Shown here: positions 16,332-25,092 of the stretch, one piece after another
How the letters are laid out: each line of letters begins with the position of its first letter
How positions within the stretch are numbered: the first letter of the stretch is position 1
Source of the DNA: Bremerella sp. P1
GTDB lineage: Bacteria > Planctomycetota > Planctomycetia > Pirellulales > Pirellulaceae
Direction: 5' to 3'
Assembly: GCF_028748185.1 (NCBI RefSeq)
Contig: NZ_CP118164.1
Location: forward strand, 6,783,814-6,847,813
DNA: 64,000 nucleotides
Program-made: the position numbers and the translations under genes
Notes under the pieces: generated by a model
Database searches by the model: none
Told to the model about the DNA's origin: nothing
What the model saw: only the letters and a program-made list of their open reading frames with translations

Positions 16332-18503
16332 TTACTGCGTATTTACCTTGGTATTTTGGGAAGTGCCGCCGGATCGAAGGGAGATTTGCTGTTCGCACTG
16401 TTCGGCAAGCCGCTTCCGCGACGTCGCCACTACGAGCGTCCAGCTCTTTTCCTCTTGCAAGCGAGCTAGCAGACGATCGGCCAGATCGTCGGAAAGGCCA
16501 TCCAGCACACAGTCCAAAAGAAGCATCCGTGGATGCCCCACGATGGCTCGGGCCAGCATCACACGCGCGGCCTGACTACGCGAGAGCCGATGCCCGTGCG
16601 TCTGTACAACCGTGTTGAGCCCATCCGGCAGGTCTTGGAATTCGTCCAACAACTCGACCGTCGCCAAGGCATCGTGGACGTCTCGGGCGTTGATGTGTGC
16701 TCGATTGAGATGAATGTTTTCGTGAATCGTTCCGTGGAAGATCTCGATTTCGCCTGCCAGTGCGATGTGCTCGCGAAGCGAGTCAGGGCGAAGCTCGCGT
16801 ATGTCGATGTCGTCGAGTTCGACGCCCCCTTTGTTGGGATGACGCAGCCCGCACAACAGACTCAGCAGCGTCGACTTGCCGGCACCGGAGTCACCGTAAA
16901 TTCCATGCGAAACGCCTGCTTCGATTTCGATATTGAGGTCCGAAAAGACCGGCTTTTCGTGATTGGAAAGGGAAACACTGCGGAAGCACATTTGTGCCGG
17001 TTCCCCTTCCCGCAGATGGAACAATCGATCGTGCTGCTCGATGCTCAGGTCGAATAGTTGACCCAACTTATCGATCGAAGCCAACAGATCGTAAAAGCTT
17101 TCGAGGTGTTTTCCTAACTTGGCAAACGACGAGAGGATGGTCATCACAATGAGCTCAGCGGCAACCAATTGACCGAGCGTCATTTCACCCGACACGACGA
17201 GCCAGCCCCCCAAGCCCAAGAGGATCGTCGCGGCGACTGCCTGGAGCCCCAACACGAAGAGGATCTGCCGAAGCAGGATGCGGAAATGCGATCGACGTGC
17301 TTCCAACCAATGCACGGCCAGGTCGTCGGCTCGCTCCAGGGCGTAGGTCTGCCCGCCGTTCATCTTAAATGCGGTGGTATGCCGGGCCAACTCCTGGAGC
17401 CACTCGGCAACCGCATACTTCGCTTTCGATTCCTTGATCGCCGTTTTGATGGCCCCGCGTCCGAGTACCGAAACGGCGAGGATGATGAGCATCAACAGAA
17501 CGACGTCGTAGCCCAACAGAAACGGATGATAAAACGCGATCACGGCCATACCAATGAGCGTTTGCAGGATGATCGCGACACCATCCAACAGAAGCGCCGA
17601 GGTCGACTTCTGGACGGTTACCACGTCGAAGAAGCGATTGGTCAATTCGGGACCGTGAACGTTGTCGAATTCTTCCTGTTCGACGCGCGGCAGACGGTAA
17701 GCCAGATCCTCAACCACGCGAATGAAAATACGTCGCTGAAGAACTTCCGCCACGAAGATGATCAAAGCCCGCATCGCGGCAGCGAACAAAAGGAAGGTGA
17801 ACAACAGCACCGCGAGAATGATGACCGGCTGCAGATAACGACCGAATGCGACCGTGTTGACCAGCACTTCCACCGCGACCGGCGTTGCCAGGGCCAACAA
17901 ACCAACGATCGCTGAGAAGATCAACAGAATCCACAGGTCTCGCTTCTCTGGCATGAAGAGCGAGATCAGTCGGTTGAAGGGCTTCGCTCCTTGCTTGCTC
18001 GAGGGGATGTTGGTCGGCCGACCGGAAGACTGACAACTGAGAGCCGGCTGTCCGACAATCCAGCGGCACTTGGAATCCTTCGCGGATAGTGCCAGCTCTT
18101 TGGCCAACGCCCCGTGTGATATCCACTGCGTGTTATCCGATTGAGGCTGGCGAACAAGGACCTTGCTTCCTCGTGCTTGAAGAATTATCCGCCAACGTAT
18201 CTCGCCCGACTCGTCCTCCGAGCCGTGGGCGACCGGTGTTCCGTCTTGGACGAACTCGATAATGCGATCGATGCTGGCATCGAGGGTTCGCACCTTGAGA
18301 TTGATGCTTTCACCCACTTCGACCAGGCGGCACCCCCACGTTGCTGGATCGCTACCGGGAATCGCGCGTTCGGCCTCGTGCAACAGTCGACGAGCCTGCC
18401 CACGGTCGAATGTGACCCGAGCGGCATCAGCAAACTGCGCCAGCACGTCCGCAGCCCCGCGGAGTGAAGCATCTTCCCAGTCAGTTGGCCGTCCAAGCGT
18501 CAT
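16332..18503 (-). CDS. peptidase/bacteriocin-type ABC exporter with degenerate nucleotide-binding domain
   Basis: From MTLGRPTDWEDASLRG (18503) the protein has 723 residues. The frame is open to 18689 but lacks family features there. Residues 10-160 resemble a C39-like domain without a catalytic Cys motif. Six membrane helices follow (about 185-470), then an ATPase domain. Walker A GDSGAGKST (537-545) is intact. The rest is not: the Q-loop Gln is replaced by Gly near 584, the signature reads LSRSQ (640-644), Walker B is LLLDC so the catalytic Glu is Cys665, and the switch His is Ser695 (VVATSRKR). ATP binding is plausible but normal hydrolysis is doubtful. It leads the ABC-HlyD-TolC set. No linked cargo gene was recognised. 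Confidence 0.87.
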   Translation of the reverse strand: MTLGRPTDWEDASLRGAADVLAQFADAARVTFDRGQARRLLHEAERAIPGSDPATWGCRLVEVGESINLKVRTLDASIDRIIEFVQDGTPVAHGSEDESGEIRWRIILQARGSKVLVRQPQSDNTQWISHGALAKELALSAKDSKCRWIVGQPALSCQSSGRPTNIPSSKQGAKPFNRLISLFMPEKRDLWILLIFSAIVGLLALATPVAVEVLVNTVAFGRYLQPVIILAVLLFTFLLFAAAMRALIIFVAEVLQRRIFIRVVEDLAYRLPRVEQEEFDNVHGPELTNRFFDVVTVQKSTSALLLDGVAIILQTLIGMAVIAFYHPFLLGYDVVLLMLIILAVSVLGRGAIKTAIKESKAKYAVAEWLQELARHTTAFKMNGGQTYALERADDLAVHWLEARRSHFRILLRQILFVLGLQAVAATILLGLGGWLVVSGEMTLGQLVAAELIVMTILSSFAKLGKHLESFYDLLASIDKLGQLFDLSIEQHDRLFHLREGEPAQMCFRSVSLSNHEKPVFSDLNIEIEAGVSHGIYGDSGAGKSTLLSLLCGLRHPNKGGVELDDIDIRELRPDSLREHIALAGEIEIFHGTIHENIHLNRAHINARDVHDALATVELLDEFQDLPDGLNTVVQTHGHRLSRSQAARVMLARAIVGHPRMLLLDCVLDGLSDDLADRLLARLQEEKSWTLVVATSRKRLAEQCEQQISLRSGGTSQNTKVNTQ

Positions 18504-18786
18504 CGTGTGCGATCTTTCAAATATGCATCTGCGCGGCAGATTCCTTAACCGTAAATTATCGTGCCTATCACGGCATGGAATAATTGATTTATTGCATCCC
18601 TGGCATAGAAAATTTCGATGGCCGCGACAATAGATCGACAGTGGCCGAGTATTCCCCGTTGCCAATGATTCAGGGGGATCAAGGACCACGATCCACTGCT
18701 ACAAGATGGCATCTCTGAAGGAAAAAAGCCGGAAATTCAAGGCAAAAACATCGATTTACGGCCAGAAAATGCCCTAAGTAGGCTGG
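18504..18786. other. 283-bp spacer between the WD40 gene and the exporter operon
   Basis: I see no gene here once the exporter start is set at 18503. The sequence is A/T-richer than its surroundings near 18540-18610 (for example taaattatcg and ggaataattgatttattgc). That suits a promoter for the exporter operon on the minus strand, but no clear -35/-10 pair was fixed. Confidence 0.3.
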
Positions 18787-21243
18787 TCACTTCGTCGGCT
18801 CCTGCCTGCGGCTACCCGTAACAGCACTTTTGGGCAAGAAATGATGGGACCGAAATTCCATGGTTTTGGGCGACATTTCCTCGGTCTTCGTCCTCGGAAT
18901 CGGTCGATTTGTGGCGGATTCATCACCCACAAAAGTTCGTTGGTCTTCCAGTCGCTTGTTGAGATCCCACAGGTGAGCTGTTCCCAGTGCGTTGCCCGTC
19001 ACCAGGTTGCCGTCAGGCAAGAAGGCCAGGTCCGAGACGGCACCCACATCCGCATCGAGCACCAATAGCGGACGCCCCGTGGGAATCTCCCAAACCCTCG
19101 CAGTTCCGTCCCACGAAGCCGAGGCCAATCGCTTTCCATCCGGTGAAAAGCTCAAACGCAACATCCCCTTTGTATGCCCATACATGGTTTGACCGATGGG
19201 CTTGTCATTCGCGAGATCCCAAAGCTTTATCGCACCGTCCATTCCCCCGGACGCCGCCAGGATCGAACCATCCGGCGACACCGCGACCGTGTAGACCCGA
19301 CCGAGATAGTTATTCATGGCCTCCGAGATGATTTCTTCCTGTGGAACAAGCTGGTTCTCATCCAATCTCCATGCCGAAACACCTCCGCCAAAAATCAATC
19401 CATCCGGTGTCACCGCGATCGGTCGCTGCTGGGCCTTAAGCGCCGGAATCGAAGCAAGTCTCTCACGGGATTTTACGTCGAAGGAGATCAACTGACTGCT
19501 CAATGCAAACAACCGATCCCCGGTCGCGTTGAACGACAATCCATTCATCGGTCCTTCGCCACGAAGCGGGATTTGATGGCCGTCTGCCAAGTCGACCAGA
19601 TAAAGACGGGACATGCTGCAGCCAATGGCCAGGTAAGCCCCGTCCGGGGAGAAACTGAGAGAGTTCGCACTCATACCACAGGACATTTCCTCCAGTGGCT
19701 GACCGGTTGCCTGGTCCCAGAAGCGGACCATCAAATCGCCTCCCGCTGTGGCAAGCAGGCTACCGTCGGGAGACACTGCCACGGCGCCAATCGCGTTGGT
19801 ATGCCCGTGCAACGCAATTGGCTTTCCATCTTGCTCCAAGTCGTACACGTCAATCCGACTGGCACCACTCATCGACGCCATGAACTGCCCGTCAGGCGAG
19901 CACGCCAACGTACGTGGCTGCGGAAACAAGAAGGAGTTCTCTTGGGCGATACCTGCCTCCAAGATCGGGCGAAACGCTTTGAGCGTGTCGGTATCCGCGA
20001 CCAGAATTGCGAACTCGTTGGGAGACAACGCCAAAAGGTCCTCTGGCGTTGCCGCTGCGATATCGACGTAACCGGCCAGGTCTCCCCAAGTAAGCGACTT
20101 CATGGCGGCAGTCTTCAGGTTCGTCATCGCGTGCACGACAAACTGGCTCGTGTCAAAGATGCAGACATTGCCCCGGTAAACTCCCAAGATCAAATACCGA
20201 TCATCGGGCGTAAAGAAAGCCCATGATATCCCCATCTCTTTGCCAGCATTTGTGAAACCAATTCCTCTGGGGGACAAACGCAGAGGACTGAGCGAATCGA
20301 TTCGCCAAAGGTGCTTACCGGAAAAGATCCAGCGACCACTTGGCGAAACGCAAAGTGCACGCCCACCTCCTTTCAAACGCATTCGTTCCCGTGACGTATT
20401 CGGATGCCATAACTTCAGTTCATCGTTGCAAGTGGAAGCAAGTAGATCCGTCCCGGGAACACGGGCCAGTTCGCAAACCTCCCGCTGATGCGCGGCGATC
20501 ACGTTCTGGATTTCACCTGTCCTGGCATCGAAGAAACGAATCGCGCCGTCGCGATCACCAGCAATGACTTGACGACTATCCGCCGAATAGACAAGCGCTT
20601 CGCCGCCAAAAGCCTGGCGAAAGAGGCGACTGCCGTACACGGCATCAGGATGCCGGATGCGTGGGGCAGTGATCGGGGGCTCTTGCTTGAGCGGCTCGGG
20701 AACCGCTTTCAAGTGTTTCGCCCAACCCTTATTCCAAGGAGCAAGCGATTCGACCACGGTCTTTCCCGAGCTTTTCAACTCCGGATCGGCACCGTATCTC
20801 AGTAGCAGTTCGACGGACGATACGTTGCCGCGGAAAATGGCCGCCGATAGCGGCGTACGCCCGAACTGGTCTCTTCCGTTGGGATCAGCACCTGCTTTGA
20901 GCAAAAACTCAAGATTACCTCCCCGGTTATCCAGCACCAAGAAAAGGATTGGTTCTCCTTCGGGGCTGGTCGCGTTGGGGTCCGCACCATTGGCCAGCAC
21001 GGCCGCGCAGTTGCCTCGCCAGATGGCATCTTTCAGCTCCTGGTAGCCAGGTCGGCTCCAGGGCTTAAGCGTGCTGCCCCCTTGCGGCTCGGGAGCGATC
21101 TGTGTGGAAACATCGACCGAAGCCAGCTCGACCGAGTATGTTTGCAGTTCGTCCCCCGCGCAGGGAGCAATGGCCACCGCAGCCAACAGCAACGTCAGCA
21201 ACCACGTTCGCCTCGGTATTCTCACTCGATTGGCACACGGCAT
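18787..21243 (-). CDS. secreted ankyrin-repeat/WD40-repeat protein
   Basis: The 818-residue protein has a signal peptide (MPCANRVRIPRRTWLLTLLL, cleavage near APCAGDE). Residues 65-170 contain ankyrin repeats (NGADPNATSPEGEPILFLVL, KAGADPNGRDQFGRTPLSAA, LRYGADPELKSSG). Residues 205-790 form WD40 blades, several with the diagnostic ending (LATAGGDLMVRFWDQATGQP, ASGGMDGAIKLWDLANDKP, LASASWDGTARVWEIPTGRP). About ten to twelve blades fit, enough for one or two propellers. Such proteins are scaffolds, so an extracytoplasmic protein-binding role is inferred; the partner is unknown. It is on the same strand as the exporter but 283 bp upstream, so co-transcription is uncertain. Confidence 0.85.
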   Translation of the reverse strand: MPCANRVRIPRRTWLLTLLLAAVAIAPCAGDELQTYSVELASVDVSTQIAPEPQGGSTLKPWSRPGYQELKDAIWRGNCAAVLANGADPNATSPEGEPILFLVLDNRGGNLEFLLKAGADPNGRDQFGRTPLSAAIFRGNVSSVELLLRYGADPELKSSGKTVVESLAPWNKGWAKHLKAVPEPLKQEPPITAPRIRHPDAVYGSRLFRQAFGGEALVYSADSRQVIAGDRDGAIRFFDARTGEIQNVIAAHQREVCELARVPGTDLLASTCNDELKLWHPNTSRERMRLKGGGRALCVSPSGRWIFSGKHLWRIDSLSPLRLSPRGIGFTNAGKEMGISWAFFTPDDRYLILGVYRGNVCIFDTSQFVVHAMTNLKTAAMKSLTWGDLAGYVDIAAATPEDLLALSPNEFAILVADTDTLKAFRPILEAGIAQENSFLFPQPRTLACSPDGQFMASMSGASRIDVYDLEQDGKPIALHGHTNAIGAVAVSPDGSLLATAGGDLMVRFWDQATGQPLEEMSCGMSANSLSFSPDGAYLAIGCSMSRLYLVDLADGHQIPLRGEGPMNGLSFNATGDRLFALSSQLISFDVKSRERLASIPALKAQQRPIAVTPDGLIFGGGVSAWRLDENQLVPQEEIISEAMNNYLGRVYTVAVSPDGSILAASGGMDGAIKLWDLANDKPIGQTMYGHTKGMLRLSFSPDGKRLASASWDGTARVWEIPTGRPLLVLDADVGAVSDLAFLPDGNLVTGNALGTAHLWDLNKRLEDQRTFVGDESATNRPIPRTKTEEMSPKTMEFRSHHFLPKSAVTGSRRQEPTK

Positions 21244-21598
21244 GGGCAGTCCTCGAGGCTGAATCTTGCTTCATCTTCCTGGTCCAATCGCATGGTACCA
21301 ACGAGGTTGCCTGCGTGGGAATTGTTTTGTCAATGTTGTGTTTGCGCGTCTTCAGCGGAAATCAGTGGCGCCGTTCTCGCCCGAAAAGAATTAGTAGAGC
21401 GTGCGATTTTCTGTTATAAGTAAGACTTGCCTTTTGAGACCTACCTTCCTACTTGTGCCTTTTCCCATTCCCCCTAAATCCTGTCGCTGTCTGCTGCTTT
21501 TGGCGGCATTATCGAACAGGTCCCTGTCCTGCAGTTCGTTCCGCCTCGGAACATCCCTTCCGGTTTTTGACATTGGCTCGCCGCGCGGAGGCTTTCCG
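21244..21598. other. divergent promoter region, 355 bp
   Basis: The reading frame of the downstream cytochrome is open back to 21401, but its N-terminal extension there is not family-like. The real gene appears to begin at a TTG at 21599. I see no RNA gene or strong inverted repeat. The tract ttttctgttataagtaagac near 21408-21428 could contain a -10-like element (TATAAG) for the plus strand. Confidence 0.3.
21587..21591 (+). promoter_or_regulatory. Shine-Dalgarno GGAGG that fixes a TTG start
   Basis: GGAGG lies 7 nt before TTG at 21599-21601. It is the only good ribosome binding site upstream of the signal peptide of the following gene, and it decides the start against the longer in-frame reading from 21401. 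Confidence 0.6.
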
Positions 21599-23722
21599 TT
21601 GTTTGAATCACGTTGGCAAAGAAAACACTTTCAATCGGGCTGGATCGCCGCGATCGGCTTGGCGTTGACGCTCGGAAGCAGCTTTGGGCTCTCTGCCGAG
21701 CCCATGGCAAATACGGATGTGCTGGCCCACACCATTCAGACACGCTGTGTTAAGTGTCATGGGGCCGACCCCGAAGACCTTTCGGGCGATGTCGATCTGC
21801 GATCGTTTACGACCAAAGGCCACGAGTCCGATGCCGAGTTGCTGCGGCAGATCATTGAAGCAATCGAATTCGGCGCGATGCCGCCTGAGGACGAGGCGCC
21901 TCTGGAAGACGACCTATCGCTAAAACTTATTGGCGAGTTAAACACGCGGCTGCACAATGCCGTGGCCAAGGAAGAATCGCTGCCGCACGTTCCGATGCGG
22001 CGGATGAATCGCTTTCAGTACAACAACGCCGTGGTTGACTTGTTCGATCTGAACTGCGTCGTGTTCAGCTTGCCCGAACGCATGATGCGTGACCACAGCG
22101 GTTACTTCCAACCGCAGACCGGCCAGATGCCGAAGGTCGTTTCGGTGGGCAGCCGACCCATGGGTAAATCGCAAATGATTGAACCTCGCCTGGCTGGCGT
22201 TGTCGTCATTCCGCAAGATCTGAGGGCCGAACATGGCTTCGATAACCGGGGCGATCACCTCACGCTTTCTCCCTTGCTGATGCAAGAGTTTCTCAAGCTT
22301 GGCAAGTCGATCGTTGAGAGCCCCGATTTCACGCCCCGAAGAGTGGGCATCTGGAAAGCATTTTTCGCTCCGCCTGATGCCAACCAGAATGTCAAAGAAG
22401 AAGCACGACGCCGGCTCGAAATCTTTCTGACCCGGGCCTTCCGACGTCCGGTCGAACCTGAAGTGCTCGATCGTTACTCACAGTTCATCGCGCGGCAGCT
22501 TGACGCGGAGGTCGCGTTCCCCGAGGCGATGAAGTCTGCGGCCGCCGCGGTAATATCGTCGCCCAAATTCTTGTATCTGTACGATCAGAAGAGTGAAGGG
22601 GCGGAGTCGACCTCGCTTGACGATTTTGAACTCGCCTCACGACTATCGTTTTTCCTTTGGGGAAGTATCCCCGACCAGAAGCTCCTGAGCCTGGCAGCCG
22701 CTGGCCAACTCAGCTCGCCGGAGGTGCTCGATCAGCAGATCGAACGCATGCTGAAAGACGGCAAGATGAAACGGTTCACCGATAGCTTCCCCACCCAGTG
22801 GCTGCAACTGGAACGGATCATCTCGTCGGTCCCCGATCCTGAACGCTATCCGAACTTTTACTTCTCGCGGTATCGCGACAGCATGCATATGATGCTCGAG
22901 CCGCTGCTGATCTTCGAGACCGTGCTGATCGAGAATCAGCCGATTCGTCAATTGATCGATTCCGATTTCACCTATCGCTCGCGACTTCTCGAAGATGCCT
23001 ATGGAAAACTGGCGTCTCCCGATGCCGCCAAGCGGGTAAGAGGAAACGATGTCACCGTCTTGAAGTTCGAGCGTGTACCAATCACCGATCGCCGAAACGG
23101 GGGCATGATCACCAATGCCGCGATCATGACAATGACTTCCGGTCCGCAGCGCACGCAGCCGATCACGCGCGGTGCCTGGATCGCGGCGGTGATCTTCAAC
23201 AATCCCCCCAAACCGCCGCCGGCCGACGTGCCGCCGCTGGCCGAAAAGCCGCAGGAAGGTGAAGAAAACCTCACCCTGCGCGAACGCTTGGCATTGCATC
23301 GCGAGCGATCCGATTGCCGTGGCTGTCACGAACAGATCGACCCGTTGGGGTTTGCCTTGGAAAACTACAGTCCCATCGGCACGTGGCGCGAGAAGTACGA
23401 CAATGGGCGCGAAGTCGATGTTTCCGGCAAGCTGTTCGGCAAGCATCAGTTCACCGACATCATCGAGTTCAAAGACGCGATCCTGGACGAAGAGCCACGC
23501 TTTGCCCGCGCCTTGGCAGGACACCTGCTTTCATTCTCCCTGGCTCGCGAGTTGGTACCGTCCGATGAAATCGCCTTGGACACCATTGTCGCCAATGCTC
23601 AGGCAGATGATTTCAAAATGCAAACCATGCTGAAGCAAGTGATCCTCAGCCGGCCTTTCCTGGCCAAACGTAGCCCAGACAAATCGAACCCAACGCAGCT
23701 ATCTCAAAAGGTGAGTCCATGA
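21599..23722 (+). CDS. DUF1592-type planctomycete cytochrome c protein (DUF1587/1592/1588/1585)
   Basis: Using the TTG start at 21599 the protein has 707 residues with a signal peptide (QSGWIAAIGLALTLGSSFGL). A first c-type heme motif CVKCH is followed by a possible axial Met (FGAMPPEDEAPL). The DUF1587 motif MRRMNRFQYNNAVVDLFDLN comes next. The DUF1592/DUF1595 region has LTRAFRRPVEPEVLDRY and FELASRLSFFLWGSIPD. DUF1588 has CRGCHEQIDPLGFALENY, giving a second CxxCH, and DUF1585 closes the protein. It is exported and presumably acts in periplasmic electron transfer; the substrate is unknown. Its stop overlaps the start of the DUF1552 gene in ATGA, so the two are translationally coupled. Confidence 0.92.
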   Translation: MFESRWQRKHFQSGWIAAIGLALTLGSSFGLSAEPMANTDVLAHTIQTRCVKCHGADPEDLSGDVDLRSFTTKGHESDAELLRQIIEAIEFGAMPPEDEAPLEDDLSLKLIGELNTRLHNAVAKEESLPHVPMRRMNRFQYNNAVVDLFDLNCVVFSLPERMMRDHSGYFQPQTGQMPKVVSVGSRPMGKSQMIEPRLAGVVVIPQDLRAEHGFDNRGDHLTLSPLLMQEFLKLGKSIVESPDFTPRRVGIWKAFFAPPDANQNVKEEARRRLEIFLTRAFRRPVEPEVLDRYSQFIARQLDAEVAFPEAMKSAAAAVISSPKFLYLYDQKSEGAESTSLDDFELASRLSFFLWGSIPDQKLLSLAAAGQLSSPEVLDQQIERMLKDGKMKRFTDSFPTQWLQLERIISSVPDPERYPNFYFSRYRDSMHMMLEPLLIFETVLIENQPIRQLIDSDFTYRSRLLEDAYGKLASPDAAKRVRGNDVTVLKFERVPITDRRNGGMITNAAIMTMTSGPQRTQPITRGAWIAAVIFNNPPKPPPADVPPLAEKPQEGEENLTLRERLALHRERSDCRGCHEQIDPLGFALENYSPIGTWREKYDNGREVDVSGKLFGKHQFTDIIEFKDAILDEEPRFARALAGHLLSFSLARELVPSDEIALDTIVANAQADDFKMQTMLKQVILSRPFLAKRSPDKSNPTQLSQKVSP

Positions 23723-25068
23723 CGAAGTCGCTCAGTCGTCGACGTTTTCTCCACGGAGCAGGTGGATCGATGCTCGCCCTGCCTTGGCTGGCGAGCGTTG
23801 CCGGCGCCGCGGCGCCCCAAGCCGTGCGGCAGAGGATCGCGTTTTTCTACGTGCCGATCGGGGTCGTGCGACGAGGGTTCTTTCCGGGCGAACAGAACGG
23901 CAAAATTCCCGTGGGCAACATGGGCAACGTGATGAAGTCGCTCGACAAGCAAGACCCCAACTTCCGACAAGGAACGCTGGACGAGCTCACACCGACCATG
24001 AAGCCGCTGGAAGGCCTCAAAAGCAAGATCAACCTGATCACTGGCATGGACCGTACCTTCCAGCAAGGGACCGACGTTCACGCGCAGTGTGCCTCGTGTT
24101 ACCTAAGTAGTGCCAAGCCGTACACCATCCAGGGCACGGCATGGCCGCTGGATCGCACACTCGATCACCTGGTCGCCGACAAAATTGGCACGAACACGCC
24201 GTTTCGTACGTTAGAGTTCAGCTGCAATAGCCATCGCGATAACAAAGAGTCGATCTACTTCGACAACATCTCGTGGTACGGCACCGGGCACCTGGCTCCT
24301 TCGATCCGCGATCCACGCAAAATGTATCGCCGGCTCTTCTCGACGCAAGATACCGATAGCCTGCGCGACGTGACCGACCTGGTGCTGGAAGATGCCAACA
24401 GCCTTCAGAAGCAGTTGGGTTATGCCGACCGCCATAAGTTTGCGGAGTACTTTGATTCAATCCGAGCCATCGAATTGCAGATGGATCGACTGGAATCAAT
24501 GAAGAATGAGCTTTCCAAAGTCGATCTCGAGGAACCGCCGGAGGCCTACCTTCCGCGTGGCGAGTACATTCGCTTGATGGGTGACTTGATGGTGGCCGCG
24601 CTGCAGACCGGCCTGACCAACGTGGCGACCTTCATGGTCGGCCCCGAACGGTGGGATACGCCGTTCATGTTCGAGAGCCTGTTCGACAAACCGCGCAGCC
24701 ATCACGGGATGTCGCACAATCAATCGAAGATGATTAACGACCTGTTGAAAGTCGACGAGTTCCACATGCAGCAGTACGCTTACCTGGCGGCCAAGATGGA
24801 TAGCATTGTCGAAGCCGACGGCACATCGCTGCTCGACAACACGCTATTCACGTACGGCTCGGGGCTGGGCGATGGATCGACCCATCAGTACAACGACCTG
24901 CCGATTGTCGTGGCAGGCGGTGGCAGCAAAGTTCGATCGGGCCAGCATATCAACATGCCAGAGGGAACCCCGCTGGCGAATCTCTGGCTCACCCAAGCCC
25001 AGATGATGGGACTCTCGATCGACGAGTTTGCCGACAGCAGCGGCACCATCGATTCAATTCGGGCCTAA
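23719..25068 (+). CDS. DUF1552 family protein, Tat-exported
   Basis: The 449-residue protein begins MTKSLSRRRFLHGAGGSMLA, a textbook Tat leader. The mature part has DUF1552 landmarks: RIAFFYVPIGVVRRGFFPGE, a DVHAQCASCYLSS segment, and a C-terminal half similar in style to DUF1501 (LFTYGSGLGDGSTHQYNDLP). It overlaps the preceding cytochrome gene by 4 bp (ATGA). DUF1552 proteins are nearly always encoded next to DUF1592-type cytochromes, and the pair presumably works together outside the cytoplasm; the biochemical role is not known. The next gene is convergent. Confidence 0.92.
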   Translation: MTKSLSRRRFLHGAGGSMLALPWLASVAGAAAPQAVRQRIAFFYVPIGVVRRGFFPGEQNGKIPVGNMGNVMKSLDKQDPNFRQGTLDELTPTMKPLEGLKSKINLITGMDRTFQQGTDVHAQCASCYLSSAKPYTIQGTAWPLDRTLDHLVADKIGTNTPFRTLEFSCNSHRDNKESIYFDNISWYGTGHLAPSIRDPRKMYRRLFSTQDTDSLRDVTDLVLEDANSLQKQLGYADRHKFAEYFDSIRAIELQMDRLESMKNELSKVDLEEPPEAYLPRGEYIRLMGDLMVAALQTGLTNVATFMVGPERWDTPFMFESLFDKPRSHHGMSHNQSKMINDLLKVDEFHMQQYAYLAAKMDSIVEADGTSLLDNTLFTYGSGLGDGSTHQYNDLPIVVAGGGSKVRSGQHINMPEGTPLANLWLTQAQMMGLSIDEFADSSGTIDSIRA

Positions 25069-25092
25069 TGCCAATCACATCTTTTCATCGCC

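Noticed and set aside
13328-18503. A bacteriocin or RTX secretion system with linked cargo
   Set aside because: No Gly-Gly leader peptide, RTX repeats or immunity gene was found within about 5 kb, so only the exporter is called.
22643-23524. 293-codon open frame on the minus strand inside the DUF1592 gene
   Set aside because: The sense strand encodes conserved motifs throughout; the antisense translation has no recognisable features.
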